A stretch of 64,000 nt of DNA. Origin: Ensifer adhaerens. GTDB taxonomy: Bacteria > Pseudomonadota > Alphaproteobacteria > Rhizobiales > Rhizobiaceae. The position numbers were made by a program, and so were the translations under genes. The stretch covers positions 1,375,862-1,439,861 of the forward strand of contig NZ_JABEKT010000002.1 in assembly GCF_013283195.1 (NCBI RefSeq), given 5' to 3'. Below, in pieces: positions 1 through 9,205 of this stretch; the stretch's first letter is position 1, and each line of letters begins with the position of its first letter. The notes beneath the pieces were generated by a model that saw only the letters and a program-made list of their open reading frames with translations, was not told where the DNA came from and did not search any database.

Positions 1-681
1 CTCGATGAGCTCGACCACCTGGAGCGCACGACGTCCGGGGAGGCCGGCGAAATCAATGGCCGGCTTCGTATCAATGCACCATTGTCCTTCGGACTGACCG
101 TTCTGGCGCCGATGCTCGCCCGCTTCATGATGCATCATCCGAAGCTGAAGGTTGACATGACGCTTGATGATCACCTCCTTGACGTCGTCTCAGAGGGGTT
201 CGACGTCTCAATTCGCGTGCGCGCAGCGCTCACGGATTCATCGCTGATCGCCAAGCGGCTGGGAGACGTCGAACAATTCATCTGCGCAGCCCCCGCCTAT
301 CTCTCGGCGAGCGGCACACCGACAGTTGTCGGCGATCTCAAGAACCACCATTGCCTGGCGTACCGCCTCGCCGACCAACCCGGCAGCTGGGTGCTGGAAG
401 GTCCCGATGGCGCCACGAGCATAGACGTGCCCGCACGCTTCGTGGCCGACAACAGCCTGATGCTGTGCGAGATGATCCAGTCCGGCATCGGCATTGGCGT
501 CCTGCCATCCTTTATCGCCAACCCGTTTCTCGGGAACGGCAAGCTCCTGCGGATCTTGCCACAGCACAAGCTGGCCCGGCGTAGCATCTTCGCTGTCTAC
601 CCCACCAACCGCCTGCTTCTGCCCAAAGTGAAGCTCTTCACCGATTTTCTCGCAAGCGAGCTTCGGCAAGCAGGGTTCTAA
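1..681 (+). CDS. LysR-family regulator, C-terminal part (5' end outside window)
   Basis: The reading frame is open from base 1, so this is the last 226 residues of a LysR-type transcriptional regulator whose DNA-binding head lies outside the window. The visible part begins in the linker, with a GRLRIN motif at about residue 20 of the fragment, and is followed by a complete LysR substrate-binding fold. That fold includes a GIGIGVLPSF-type segment typical of the second half of the effector domain. The sequence resembles the CrgA-like subgroup of LysR proteins, which bind small effectors and usually act on a neighbouring promoter. Its target cannot be deduced because the upstream, usually divergent, gene is not visible. 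No frameshift is seen. Confidence 0.85.
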   Translation, partial: LDELDHLERTTSGEAGEINGRLRINAPLSFGLTVLAPMLARFMMHHPKLKVDMTLDDHLLDVVSEGFDVSIRVRAALTDSSLIAKRLGDVEQFICAAPAYLSASGTPTVVGDLKNHHCLAYRLADQPGSWVLEGPDGATSIDVPARFVADNSLMLCEMIQSGIGIGVLPSFIANPFLGNGKLLRILPQHKLARRSIFAVYPTNRLLLPKVKLFTDFLASELRQAGF

Positions 682-867
682 CCGTGTTTGCCCGCCTAAC
701 GACGCGCGCGTTCTCAGGCCACCGGCTAAGCACAACCCGTCGCGGGTGAACCTCGAGATTGCCTGTCGCGCGCCCGACATCTGTCGATCACGCAATTTTG
801 CGCCCCAGCGCCTCGCCTGCGCCGTGCTTCGGTCGATAATGAGCAGAAACCAACCGAAAGATCGGCG

Positions 868-2166
868 ATGCATGGCGCGATGTTGAGGCTATTGCAAACT
901 GCGCTGCTGCTGGTGCTCATGCCTGCAGGCGTACCAGCGGCCGAGCTACCACGATCGGGCAACCTGGTGTTCGACCGCGTCATCGCGCTGGTGAACTCCG
1001 AGTTTCACGACGAAAGCGCGCTGGACCGCTTCAACGAAACGGCCAAGAAAGAGATCGAAGACGTGGGGCAGGCACTGCCTCCACACGCCTCGACCGCACG
1101 CGTGGATGCAGCCATCGACGGAGCACTTGCGAGCCTGCAGGCCTCACACAACGGCCGCTTCAAACCGGACACGATCGCCTATTTCGAGTTAAGCGACATC
1201 TTTCGCTTCGCGATCCGCAACGACCTGTCGCGGTTGTTTCCGCCCGAAGGAGAGGTCAGTTATCCCGGCATCGGCCTGGTAACGCGCATGATAGGCGACA
1301 AGCGGTTCGTCGGCGATGTCTATGACGGTTCACCGGCCGCAAAGGCTGGAGTGGTGATGGGCGATGAGATCCTTTCCGTCGATGGCTTGCCTTATCGTGA
1401 GATCGCCTCTTTTCAGGGAAAGGTCGGGCAGTCGGTCGATATTCGCCTACGCCGCAAGGCCGATGTGGCGCCGACAAATGTCAAAGTCGCTGTCGAGCGG
1501 CTGCGGCCGCTGCCGACGTTCGAAAAAGCGATTGAGAACAGTATCGCCGTGCGCGAACACGGCGGGAGAAAGATCGGCTATGTCCGTTTCTGGACCTTGT
1601 CGACGCGTGACGGGCTGGACATCGTCGCCAGCGAGCTTTCCGACGGCCGCCTGAGTGGTGTCGACGGCGTGGTCGTGGATCTTCGCGGGCGCTGGGGCGG
1701 CGGTGCTGCCGATGCGGCCGAACTCTTCGTCGGCGACACCCCATCGTTCCGGTTGATCCCGCGGCATGGACGGGCAACGCTCGCGAATGTTCGCTGGCGC
1801 GGTCCGGTGGTTGCGTTGATCGACGAGGGAACGCGCAGCGGCCTTGAGCTTTTTGCCTATGCATTGCGGATCAATGGCATTCCGCTTGTGGGCAAGCGGA
1901 CCGCCGGCGCCCTGTTGGCGGGCCGCGCCTACATTCTGCCCGATGACAGCCTGCTGGAAATTGCCGTTTCGGATGCAGTGATCGACGACGATGTCCGGCT
2001 GGAAGGAAACGGGATAACCCCGGACATTCCTGTCGACCTTCCGCTTGCCTATGCCGCCGGCCGCGATCCGCAACGGGAAGCCGCGGTGTCGGAAATGCTT
2101 CGCCTTCTTGCTGACGGCAACTCGGACCGCATCGTCATGCCAGGTGGACCGCCGCTAACACCGTGA
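868..2166 (+). CDS. S41-family (C-terminal processing-like) protease, exported
   Basis: A 432-residue protein with an N-terminal hydrophobic stretch (about residues 5-25) ending in a probable signal-peptidase site (VPAAE), so it should act in the periplasm. A PDZ domain is seen at about 131-210 (GSPAAKAGVVMGDEI). The S41 core follows: YVRFW near 235, DLRGRWGGG near 271-279, and the segment EGTRSGLE that contains the expected catalytic Ser324. The later GKRTAGALLAG segment lacks the Lys found in CtpA (GKG), so it looks more like the S41B branch or has altered catalysis. ATG at 868 was used; ATG at 880 is also possible. It stands alone between unrelated genes, so its substrate is unknown. Confidence 0.75.
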   Translation: MHGAMLRLLQTALLLVLMPAGVPAAELPRSGNLVFDRVIALVNSEFHDESALDRFNETAKKEIEDVGQALPPHASTARVDAAIDGALASLQASHNGRFKPDTIAYFELSDIFRFAIRNDLSRLFPPEGEVSYPGIGLVTRMIGDKRFVGDVYDGSPAAKAGVVMGDEILSVDGLPYREIASFQGKVGQSVDIRLRRKADVAPTNVKVAVERLRPLPTFEKAIENSIAVREHGGRKIGYVRFWTLSTRDGLDIVASELSDGRLSGVDGVVVDLRGRWGGGAADAAELFVGDTPSFRLIPRHGRATLANVRWRGPVVALIDEGTRSGLELFAYALRINGIPLVGKRTAGALLAGRAYILPDDSLLEIAVSDAVIDDDVRLEGNGITPDIPVDLPLAYAAGRDPQREAAVSEMLRLLADGNSDRIVMPGGPPLTP

Positions 2167-2200
2167 TGACGGGCATCATACTCGCCTTTTGCGCAGCCGA

Positions 2201-3688
2201 TCAGGCCGCCGTATCCGTCCGCACGATTTCCCGACCGAGCCTGACGACCTCTTCTACGAGCAGTTTCAAGTCACGACGTTTGGTGCGGTGATTGTTGATC
2301 GCGACCCGCAGACAATGCTCGCCGTGCACCGTGGTGTCGGAGAGAACTGCCGTCCCCTCGTCCTGCAGGCGCAACATGATCTCGGTATTGAGCGCCTTCA
2401 GTTCGTCGGCGTGTTTGCCCTCGCAACGGTAACGGAAGCAGACGATGTTGATGTTGGTCGGCGCGACCAGTTCCAGTGAAGGCTCCACCTCGATCAAGTC
2501 GCTAAGATACCGTCCCTGGGCTATGTTTTGGTCGACGAGCCGGCCGAACTTGCCAATGCCGTGCTCCTTCACCGCCATCCAGATTTTCAAAGCCCTGAAG
2601 CCGCGTGTCGTCTGCAGGCCATAGTCATAGAGCCAAGGCGCTGATGCCAGACCGCGCGCGGTTGCGACCAGATATTCCGGCGTCACCGCGAAGGTCCCGC
2701 GATGGGCTCCGGCATCCTGCACCAGCACGCAGCCAGCCTCGAATGGCGCGTGCAGCCACTTGTGTGGATCGAGCGCCACCGAATTGGCCTTCTCGATCCC
2801 GGCGACGCGATAACGGTTTTCAGGCGCAATGGCGATCAGAGCGCCGATGCAGCCATCGACGTGCAGCCAGAGGTCCTCCGCTGCCGCGACGGAGGCGAGT
2901 GCCTGCAAATCGTCGATGGCGCCAGTGTTGACCGTGCCGGCTGTCGCAATCACGCAGGCAGGCTTGAACCCGGCCGCGCGATCCTCTCTTATCGCACGCC
3001 TGAGCGCATCCACATCGATACGCAGTTCGGCATCGGTCGGAATGCGCCGGAGAGCCTGGTTTCCGAGGCCAAGCGTCTCCACCCCCTTGCGATGACAGCT
3101 GTGCATCTGGTCGGAACCGTAATAGCGCAATGGCTGCTCGATTGCCGCGACTCCCAACTCCCGGACATCGACGCCGGCTTTAGCATTGCGGGCGACAGCA
3201 AGGCCAATGATATTGGCGACCGATCCGCCGCTGACCAGCGTGCCGCTCGCCGAGGCTGGAAAACCCAGCATCTGCTTGCACCAATCGACGACCTGCTGGT
3301 CCACGAGCGCGGCCGCATGGTTGCCGCCACCGAGGTTGGAGCCTTGAATGGCTGCAAGGAAGTCGCCGAGCGCGCCGGTGAAATTGCTTGATCCCATGTA
3401 CCAGGACCAGAAACGCGGATGGATATTGCCCATCGGATAGCCAAGGATGTTCGTGGCCACCTCGCGGTAGACGTCTTCGGTCGGCGTCGGCGCCAGTGGC
3501 AGCGCTGTGGCAAACGATGCGCGCACCTCCTCCGGCATTTCCTGCCAGACACGACGGTCGCGAACGCCGCTGACATAATCGATGGCGTCATCGACGATCC
3601 GATGTGACAATGCCCGCAGTTCACCCCAATCTTGTGGATCAAGCGTGTCTTCTTCGAAGAGTTCGTGTTCTGTCGGAGCTGCACCCAT
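2201..3688 (-). CDS. Group II pyridoxal-phosphate-dependent decarboxylase
   Basis: A 495-residue enzyme of the aromatic-L-amino-acid/tyrosine/glutamate decarboxylase fold. Visible hallmarks are the substrate-loop region around HPRFWSWYMG, the cofactor Asp in LHVDGCIGA, and the Schiff-base lysine in the motif DPHKW (Lys310). Length and motif order agree with family members, which remove the carboxyl group of an L-amino acid to give an amine. The exact amino acid cannot be read from sequence alone; tyrosine, tryptophan, DOPA or a related substrate is possible. The ATG at 3688 has a purine-rich GAGGACC a few bases upstream. Neighbours are unrelated in function. Confidence 0.85.
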   Translation of the reverse strand: MGAAPTEHELFEEDTLDPQDWGELRALSHRIVDDAIDYVSGVRDRRVWQEMPEEVRASFATALPLAPTPTEDVYREVATNILGYPMGNIHPRFWSWYMGSSNFTGALGDFLAAIQGSNLGGGNHAAALVDQQVVDWCKQMLGFPASASGTLVSGGSVANIIGLAVARNAKAGVDVRELGVAAIEQPLRYYGSDQMHSCHRKGVETLGLGNQALRRIPTDAELRIDVDALRRAIREDRAAGFKPACVIATAGTVNTGAIDDLQALASVAAAEDLWLHVDGCIGALIAIAPENRYRVAGIEKANSVALDPHKWLHAPFEAGCVLVQDAGAHRGTFAVTPEYLVATARGLASAPWLYDYGLQTTRGFRALKIWMAVKEHGIGKFGRLVDQNIAQGRYLSDLIEVEPSLELVAPTNINIVCFRYRCEGKHADELKALNTEIMLRLQDEGTAVLSDTTVHGEHCLRVAINNHRTKRRDLKLLVEEVVRLGREIVRTDTAA

Positions 3689-3738
3689 TCGGTCCTCCCA
3701 CGCTGCGGATCTTCATTCCGGGAACGGCGGGGCGCGCC

Positions 3739-4587
3739 TTAGTTCCGTGTTCCTGTGACAATCGTTGCGGTAGAACGTAGCTCGACCTTGTTGGCGCGCA
3801 TGGACTGCCGGGCCAGATCAAGAACCTCATTTTTGATCGTCTCACGCGTCGCGGCGTCGGCTTGAGCCAGCCCAGCGACCACGGGCGCTGCAATTTCGGT
3901 CATGAAGGTCCAGTAGCGTTCCGGCGTCTCATGCACCATCGTCGTCGAGATTTCCTGTTCGTCGACATCCAGCAGACCGGCATCGGCAAAGGCCGCCGCC
4001 ATCATACCTCCGGCGGCACAGCGAAAAAGACCGGGTGCTCCGGGCATCGGCGCCGGCAGTGTCACGTGCCGCGCAATCGTCGCCATGATTGTTGTCGCCC
4101 AGGGGTTCTTTTCAGGCGCGCTCCAAACGGCCGTACAAATGCGCGCGCCGGGCTTCGCCACCCGGGCGAACTGGCGTGCCGCCGCCCCGACATCCGGGAA
4201 GAACATGAACCCGAACCGGCACAATACGGCGTCGAAAGAGTTGTCAGCAAACGGCAGGGCGCTGGCGTCGCATATCTCGGTCGTGAAATTGCTAAGGCCG
4301 CGATGTCGGGCATTTCCGGCAGCCACGTCGAGCATGCGCTCGGAAAGGTCCGTTACCGTGACGCGTCCATTCGGGATCAGGGCGGCAGCGGTTAGCCCGG
4401 GTTCACCTGTTCCGGCCGCGACATCAAGGACATGGTCGCCATCCCGAAGCTTGACCTTGTGGATCATTGCGTCGCCGAACGGAGCGAGCCAGCTCAGAAC
4501 CAACGCATCCCACTTCTTCCAACCGGTCGAGAACCGGTCCCAGATATCTTTCTGCTGCTCACGAATCTGGTCGAGATTGCTGGACAT
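3739..4587 (-). CDS. Class I SAM-dependent methyltransferase
   Basis: A 282-residue methyltransferase of the UbiE/COQ5-like Rossmann type. Motif I (LDVAAGTGEPG, about residues 53-63) binds S-adenosylmethionine, and an acidic residue at the end of the next strand (VTDLSE) and a motif near FDAVLCRFG follow in the expected order. The frame is open further upstream to 4626, but ATG 4587 was chosen because GGGAGGAACG lies directly before it. The methyl acceptor is unknown. It is divergent from the ABC protein gene at 4866, and a short gap separates it from the decarboxylase gene on the same strand, so the two could be co-transcribed. Confidence 0.8.
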   Translation of the reverse strand: MSSNLDQIREQQKDIWDRFSTGWKKWDALVLSWLAPFGDAMIHKVKLRDGDHVLDVAAGTGEPGLTAAALIPNGRVTVTDLSERMLDVAAGNARHRGLSNFTTEICDASALPFADNSFDAVLCRFGFMFFPDVGAAARQFARVAKPGARICTAVWSAPEKNPWATTIMATIARHVTLPAPMPGAPGLFRCAAGGMMAAAFADAGLLDVDEQEISTTMVHETPERYWTFMTEIAAPVVAGLAQADAATRETIKNEVLDLARQSMRANKVELRSTATIVTGTRN

Positions 4588-4865
4588 GCACGTTCCTCCC
4601 GTGGATGCGCTCCCTGTCTCGTCCATCGGAACTATGAACTCTCTGGATCAGGATACAATCAATTTCGCGCCTTTTGGTGCGCCCTCTGCGCCGACATCCA
4701 GCGCCCTGTCGAACCGGGATACGCAGTTCGAATGCTGTTATCTTGGCAACAGGGTGCCCGTAAATTACCTCCTGCTGATTTGCATAACGACAATCGGCGC
4801 TAGGGAGACCGGGCTCGGCAGGCTATATTTGCCCCGTGGAGATCGTGACGGAGAGATTCGCATCG

Positions 4866-6674
4866 ATGCCGAAGCCTAAGAATGACAAGAACAATGGTCG
4901 GGTAGAGGCCAACGACGAACAACCCCTTAGCGCCCAGTTGCGGATGATGCATGCAGCCTTCATGGCTTCGCCACTCCGAAACAGGATCATCTGGCTCGCC
5001 CTTGGCATCCTGGCCGTCATCGTCACCACCGCCTTCGGCCAGATCATCCTCAATCGCTGGTACAAGCCCTTCTACGACACGCTGGAACGGCGTGACCTGC
5101 AGGCTTTCCTGCACCAGCTCGTGATTTTCGCCCAGATCGCCGGGGCACTGCTCGTCCTCAATGTTCTGCAGACCTGGCTTGGCCAGCTTGTCCGGCTAAA
5201 GCTGCGGGAAGGCCTTACACTCGACCTCATCAACGAATGGATGAAGCCGGCGCGTGCGTTCCGCTTGGCCAATGCCGGTGCCATCGGCATCAACCCCGAC
5301 CAGCGCATCCACGAGGATGCCCGCCACCTCTCCGACCTCTCGGCAGGGCTGACGATCGGCCTGATCCAATCCGGCATCCTGCTCGCCGGCTTCATCGGCG
5401 TGCTCTGGTCGCTGTCGGACGGGTTCGTCTTTCATATCTCGGGCATGGCCATCAACATCCCCGGCTACATGGTCTGGGCAGCCATTCTCTACGCCGGTAC
5501 GGCATCGTGGCTGAGCTGGCTTGTCGGGCGTCCATTGGTGAAGCTTAACGGCGAACACTACGCCCGCGAGGCGTCGCTGCGCTTCTCGTTGATGCGCATC
5601 AACGAACATATCGAGGCCGTCTCGCTTTCATCGGGCGAGGCAAACGAAAAACGCCGGTTGCAGGCGGATCTGGCTTCGGTTCTCGAGATCAGCCAAAGCC
5701 TGCTGCTTGCCGTCACGCGATTGACCTGGGTGACGGCCGGCTATGGCTGGATCACCGTTGTCGCACCAATCGTCATCGCCTCGCCCGTCTATTTTGCCGG
5801 CGACCTCAGCTTCGGCGGCCTGATGATGGCCGTGGGCGCCTTCAACCAGGTGCACGCGTCGCTGCGCTGGTTTGTCGACAACATCGGCGCCATTGCCGAC
5901 TGGCGCGCTACGTTGATGCGCGTCGCCGCCTTCCGCTCAGCGCTGCTCGTCGTCGACGACCGGCATGAAGGCGACAAGCGCATCGAGTTCGTCACCTCAG
6001 ACGGCCCGCAGATGACGTTCGACCACATCGAAATCGTCTCGGCTGCCGGCTGCATCAAGCTTTCCGAGCCGAACGTCACGATCAATCCCGGCGAGCGGGT
6101 TCTCGTCACCGGCGCGCCGGAAGTGGAAAAGGCGCCGTTCTTCCGCGCCATTGCCGGCCTATGGCCCTTTGGGCACGGACGCATCGCGCTGCCGATCGAT
6201 GACGGCCTGGTCTTCGTTCCACGCTCGCCCTATTTTGCCCCAGGCACGCTTGAAGAGGTGCTCGCCTATCCCAAGACGCCCGACAGCTTCAGGAACGGCG
6301 AACTTAGCGGCGTGCTCTCCAAGGTCGGTCTTGGCCGCCTTGCCGACCGCCTCGATCAGGACATGCGCAAGAAGCTCAATCTGAGCGAAGTGGAAATGCG
6401 CCTGCTGGCGATCGCGCGCCTGGGACTGCACAAGCCACGATGGCTGATTATCGACGAGGCCCTGGATACGCTGGAGGACGACAGCTATCGCAAGGTCATG
6501 ACCTTCCTCGACCAGGAAATCGGCAAGGCGGCAATCGTCAACATCGGCCGCAAGGAGCGTGCAAACGGCTTCTTCACCCGCGTGCTGGAACTGGAGAAGG
6601 ACGCCGCCGGTGGTTCGCTGCGCCTGATCAGGCCAAAGAGCCTGCGCCCCACCAACCCGCAATTGGTTGATTGA
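4866..6674 (+). CDS. SbmA/BacA-like ABC membrane protein with degenerate ATPase domain
   Basis: About 602 residues: an N-terminal SbmA/BacA-type transmembrane domain (NRWYKPFYDTLERRD near residue 60, helices to about 320) fused to an ABC domain (about 370-590), as in the YddA group. Relatives transport peptides or very-long-chain fatty acids. The nucleotide-binding domain looks damaged. The Walker A region reads GAPEVEKAPF, so its last Gly and the Ser/Thr are lost. The signature reads LSEVEMR instead of LSLGEQQ, and the switch His is replaced (NIGRK). Walker B (WLIIDEA) survives. The frame is open to a GTG at 4836, but ATG 4866 was preferred because GGAGAG sits upstream of it. It is divergent from the methyltransferase gene. 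Confidence 0.8.
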   Translation: MPKPKNDKNNGRVEANDEQPLSAQLRMMHAAFMASPLRNRIIWLALGILAVIVTTAFGQIILNRWYKPFYDTLERRDLQAFLHQLVIFAQIAGALLVLNVLQTWLGQLVRLKLREGLTLDLINEWMKPARAFRLANAGAIGINPDQRIHEDARHLSDLSAGLTIGLIQSGILLAGFIGVLWSLSDGFVFHISGMAINIPGYMVWAAILYAGTASWLSWLVGRPLVKLNGEHYAREASLRFSLMRINEHIEAVSLSSGEANEKRRLQADLASVLEISQSLLLAVTRLTWVTAGYGWITVVAPIVIASPVYFAGDLSFGGLMMAVGAFNQVHASLRWFVDNIGAIADWRATLMRVAAFRSALLVVDDRHEGDKRIEFVTSDGPQMTFDHIEIVSAAGCIKLSEPNVTINPGERVLVTGAPEVEKAPFFRAIAGLWPFGHGRIALPIDDGLVFVPRSPYFAPGTLEEVLAYPKTPDSFRNGELSGVLSKVGLGRLADRLDQDMRKKLNLSEVEMRLLAIARLGLHKPRWLIIDEALDTLEDDSYRKVMTFLDQEIGKAAIVNIGRKERANGFFTRVLELEKDAAGGSLRLIRPKSLRPTNPQLVD

Positions 6675-6724
6675 CTTCGCTGCTCTTAATGCCGCCTGTC
6701 AACATATGAGCGCATCCCATTGAT

Positions 6725-6757
6725 TAAAAAGAAGCAGCGCCTGCTTGCGAGGCGCTG
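6725..6757 (-). terminator. Rho-independent terminator after the ureidoglycine aminohydrolase gene
   Basis: Inverted repeat CAGCGCC (6735-6741) and GGCGCTG (6751-6757) flanks a nine-base loop. Read on the minus strand it is followed by a T-rich run (6724-6734), as expected for termination of the gntR-allE transcript. Confidence 0.7.
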
Positions 6758-6783
6758 TTTCCGTATGCATTTCGTCGCGGATC

Positions 6784-7611
6784 TTAGCGCGCGCGCAGCT
6801 TCATGTGACGATTGACGTCCTTGTAGAGCAGGTAGCGGAACTTGCCGGGGCCGCCGGCGTAGCAGGCCTGCGGGCAAAAGGCGCGAAGCCACATGTAGTC
6901 ACCAGCCTCGACTTCCACCCAGTCCTGATTGAGGCGATAGACCGCTTTGCCTTCAAGCACGTAGAGGCCATGCTCCATGACGTGGGTTTCGGCAAAGGGA
7001 ATAATCGCGCCTGGCTCGAAGGTGACGATCGTCATGTGCATGTCATGGCGAAGATCCGTCGGATCGACGAAGCGCGTCGTCGCCCATTTCCCTTCGGTGC
7101 CGGGCATGGGATTGGGCGTGATATCGGCCTCGTTGGTGAAGAAGGCTTCAGGCGCGGGAAGCCCATCGACATATTCGTAGGCCTTGCGGACCCAATGGAA
7201 GCGAACGGGCGCTTCACTTCTGTTATGCGCCGCCCAGTTGCTGGCCGGCGGGATGAAGGCGAAGCCGCCCGGCAGCATGCGGTGTTCCTTGCCGTCGAGC
7301 GTAACGGTCAGTTCGCCCTCGACGACGAACAGCGCGCCCTCGGCGCCCTCGTCGAGTTCCGGCCGGTCGCTGCCGCCGCCAGGAGCGATTTCCATGATGT
7401 ACTGCGAAAATGTTTCAGCAAAACCGGACAACGGACGCGACAATATCCACAGGCGGGTCTTGTCCCAGAACGGCAGATAGCTGGTGACGATGTCCATCAT
7501 CGTCCCCTTTGGAATCACCGCATAGGCTTCGGTGAAGACCGCACGGTCGGTCAGGAGTTGCGTTTGTGCCGGAGCGCCGCCATGGGGCGCATAGTAGTTA
7601 CGACCAGTCAT
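6784..7611 (-). CDS. allE: (S)-ureidoglycine aminohydrolase (bicupin)
   Basis: A 275-residue double cupin that converts (S)-ureidoglycine to (S)-ureidoglycolate and ammonia in allantoin breakdown. The C-terminal cupin carries ETHVMEH, giving Glu208, His210 and His214, and a Gln at 248 in CPQACY. From memory of the plant enzyme, the Mn ligands are Glu235, His237, His241 and Gln275; the spacing matches exactly. The gene lies 75 bases downstream of a GntR gene on the same strand, so the two probably form an operon ending at the terminator near 6740. No allantoinase or allantoate hydrolase is present in the window, so other pathway steps must be encoded elsewhere or the enzyme acts on a related ureide. 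Confidence 0.88.
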   Translation of the reverse strand: MTGRNYYAPHGGAPAQTQLLTDRAVFTEAYAVIPKGTMMDIVTSYLPFWDKTRLWILSRPLSGFAETFSQYIMEIAPGGGSDRPELDEGAEGALFVVEGELTVTLDGKEHRMLPGGFAFIPPASNWAAHNRSEAPVRFHWVRKAYEYVDGLPAPEAFFTNEADITPNPMPGTEGKWATTRFVDPTDLRHDMHMTIVTFEPGAIIPFAETHVMEHGLYVLEGKAVYRLNQDWVEVEAGDYMWLRAFCPQACYAGGPGKFRYLLYKDVNRHMKLRAR

Positions 7612-7686
7612 TTCCGTCCTTCAGTTCTCAAGCGGGCACCGCCTCCTCACAAGAGCGGCGCGGTTGGGTTCATTGCCAGTGGTTTG

Positions 7687-8373
7687 TCAAAGCAGGGCTG
7701 CGCGCAGATCGCGCGGCTGATCCTTCTCCTCATCGAGATCCAGTTCCGCCTCGACGTGGTGCAGATGTTCGGCCATCTCGCGGATCGCGGCATCCACATC
7801 CCGCGCCGCGATGCGGTCGACGACCGCCATATGCTCGTCCGGCCCGCAATTGTGCAGGTGGTTCGAGCGGTACATCGCAGTGATCAGCGACGTGCGCGAA
7901 ACCAGGTCACGCAGGATGCCGAACAGGAAGGCGGAGCCGGAAAGTTCTGCCAGAAGCAGGTGAAATCCCCCGGAAAGGCGAACGATTGCAGAGAGATCGC
8001 CTGCCCTGCCCGCAACCCGTTCTTCATCGATATGCGAGCGCATGCGCTCGATGTCCTCAACCGAGGCACGCTCGCAAAGACGCTCGACCACGCGCTGCTC
8101 GATCGCTCTTCTGGTAACAAAGACGTCGCGTGCCTCGTCCACCGATGGCTCCGACACGAAAGCGCCCCGGTTGGGCATGATCGTCACCAGGCCATCGCGT
8201 TCGAGCGCGGTCAGCGCCTGGCGGATACGGGCTCGACTGACAGAGAAAATCTCGGCAAGCTGCTCCTCCTTGAGCCGCGTGCCGGGGCGCAACCGCCGCT
8301 CGGCGATGGCGAGCCAGATCTTCTCACAAATGATAGCCGTCGGCGCTCCGGCGGTTTCGTCCGCATTGTACAT
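7687..8373 (-). CDS. GntR-family regulator, FadR/FCD subfamily
   Basis: A 228-residue regulator with an N-terminal winged helix (about residues 15-75, motif RLKEEQLAEIFSVSRARIRQAL) and a C-terminal all-helical FCD effector domain with the usual conserved acidic and His positions (FHLLLAEL, AEHLHHVE). It probably represses or senses for the surrounding ureide/heterocycle genes. It is divergently transcribed from the flavin reductase gene at 8567, and the shared 193-base gap contains a palindrome ATTGT-AG-ACAAT of the kind bound by this subfamily. The effector is not known; a pathway intermediate is likely by analogy. Confidence 0.88.
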   Translation of the reverse strand: MYNADETAGAPTAIICEKIWLAIAERRLRPGTRLKEEQLAEIFSVSRARIRQALTALERDGLVTIMPNRGAFVSEPSVDEARDVFVTRRAIEQRVVERLCERASVEDIERMRSHIDEERVAGRAGDLSAIVRLSGGFHLLLAELSGSAFLFGILRDLVSRTSLITAMYRSNHLHNCGPDEHMAVVDRIAARDVDAAIREMAEHLHHVEAELDLDEEKDQPRDLRAALL

Positions 8374-8447
8374 GAAATCTCCCTTAGCCGTTCGCGTACT
8401 CTGGCCGGCCAGCGTTCAAAGTCAATTCCACTCACTGCAGTTTGATA

Positions 8448-8475
8448 TTGACTACAAAATTGTAGACAATATTGT
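8448..8475 (+). promoter_or_regulatory. Candidate promoter with GntR operator for the flavin reductase-racemase operon
   Basis: TTGACT (8448-8453) and TATTGT (8470-8475), 16 bases apart, resemble a sigma-70 promoter facing the gene at 8567. The palindrome ATTGT-AG-ACAAT (8459-8470) lies inside the spacer, where a bound GntR protein would block polymerase. A second, looser dyad (CTACAA at 8452, TTGTAG at 8460) overlaps it. The assignment rests on pattern and position only. Confidence 0.5.
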
Positions 8476-8566
8476 GTACCGTAACTTGATATGCTGTGGC
8501 AACCACTTAAACAACGGCCATCGACCGGTATGACAACCGACCGCGCCTGACCCCGAGAGCTCACTG

Positions 8567-9202
8567 ATGGACTTCGACTTCACCCAACTGCCCGCCCAGG
8601 ACCGCTACCGGCTGCTGACGAATTTCATCGGTCCGCGGCCGATCGCCCTCGTCTCGACGCTCTCGCCGAACGGTCAGGACAATGCCGCGCCGATGAGCTT
8701 CTTCAACGTCTTCTCGCACGATCCGCCGATCGTGATCCTCGGCATCCAGACACGCCCCGATGGCGTGGAGAAGGATACGGTCAGCAACATCCGCCGCACC
8801 AACGAGTTCGTCGTCAACATGGTGGACATGGCAATCTCCGACCAGATGCTCGTCTGCGGCCTCCCCTTCGAACCGGACGTCGACGAAGTGGAGATGGCAG
8901 GGCTGACCGCGGCCGACGGCGTCAAGGTTGGCGCCCGCCGCATCGTCGAATCGCCCTGCTCGATGGAATGCCGCGTCGAACAGCTGATCGAATACGACCG
9001 CCGGGTCATCGTGCTGGGCGAAGTCGTGCACATGCATGTGCGCAAGGACTGCCTTGACGACAAGGGCCACTATGTCGACCCGTCGAGCTACCAGCCGATC
9101 GCGCGGCTTCACGCCAACAACTACATCACCTCCGACCGACAGTTCGAGATGCGGGCACCCGACATCGCTTCCTTTACCGCCCTCAAAGCGAAAACGGCCT
9201 GA
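8567..9202 (+). CDS. Flavin reductase-like (FMN-binding split-barrel) protein
   Basis: A 211-residue member of the flavin-reductase-like family. The N-terminal part shows the family pattern GPRPIALVSTLSPNG followed by APMSFFNVFSHDPP, which forms the FMN-binding split barrel. Relatives either reduce flavin for a partner monooxygenase or use bound FMN for their own chemistry. No monooxygenase is adjacent, so its role here is open. It is the first gene of a two-gene unit with the racemase, whose start follows three bases after this stop, and it faces away from gntR. Confidence 0.82.
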   Translation: MDFDFTQLPAQDRYRLLTNFIGPRPIALVSTLSPNGQDNAAPMSFFNVFSHDPPIVILGIQTRPDGVEKDTVSNIRRTNEFVVNMVDMAISDQMLVCGLPFEPDVDEVEMAGLTAADGVKVGARRIVESPCSMECRVEQLIEYDRRVIVLGEVVHMHVRKDCLDDKGHYVDPSSYQPIARLHANNYITSDRQFEMRAPDIASFTALKAKTA

Positions 9203-9205
9203 TCC

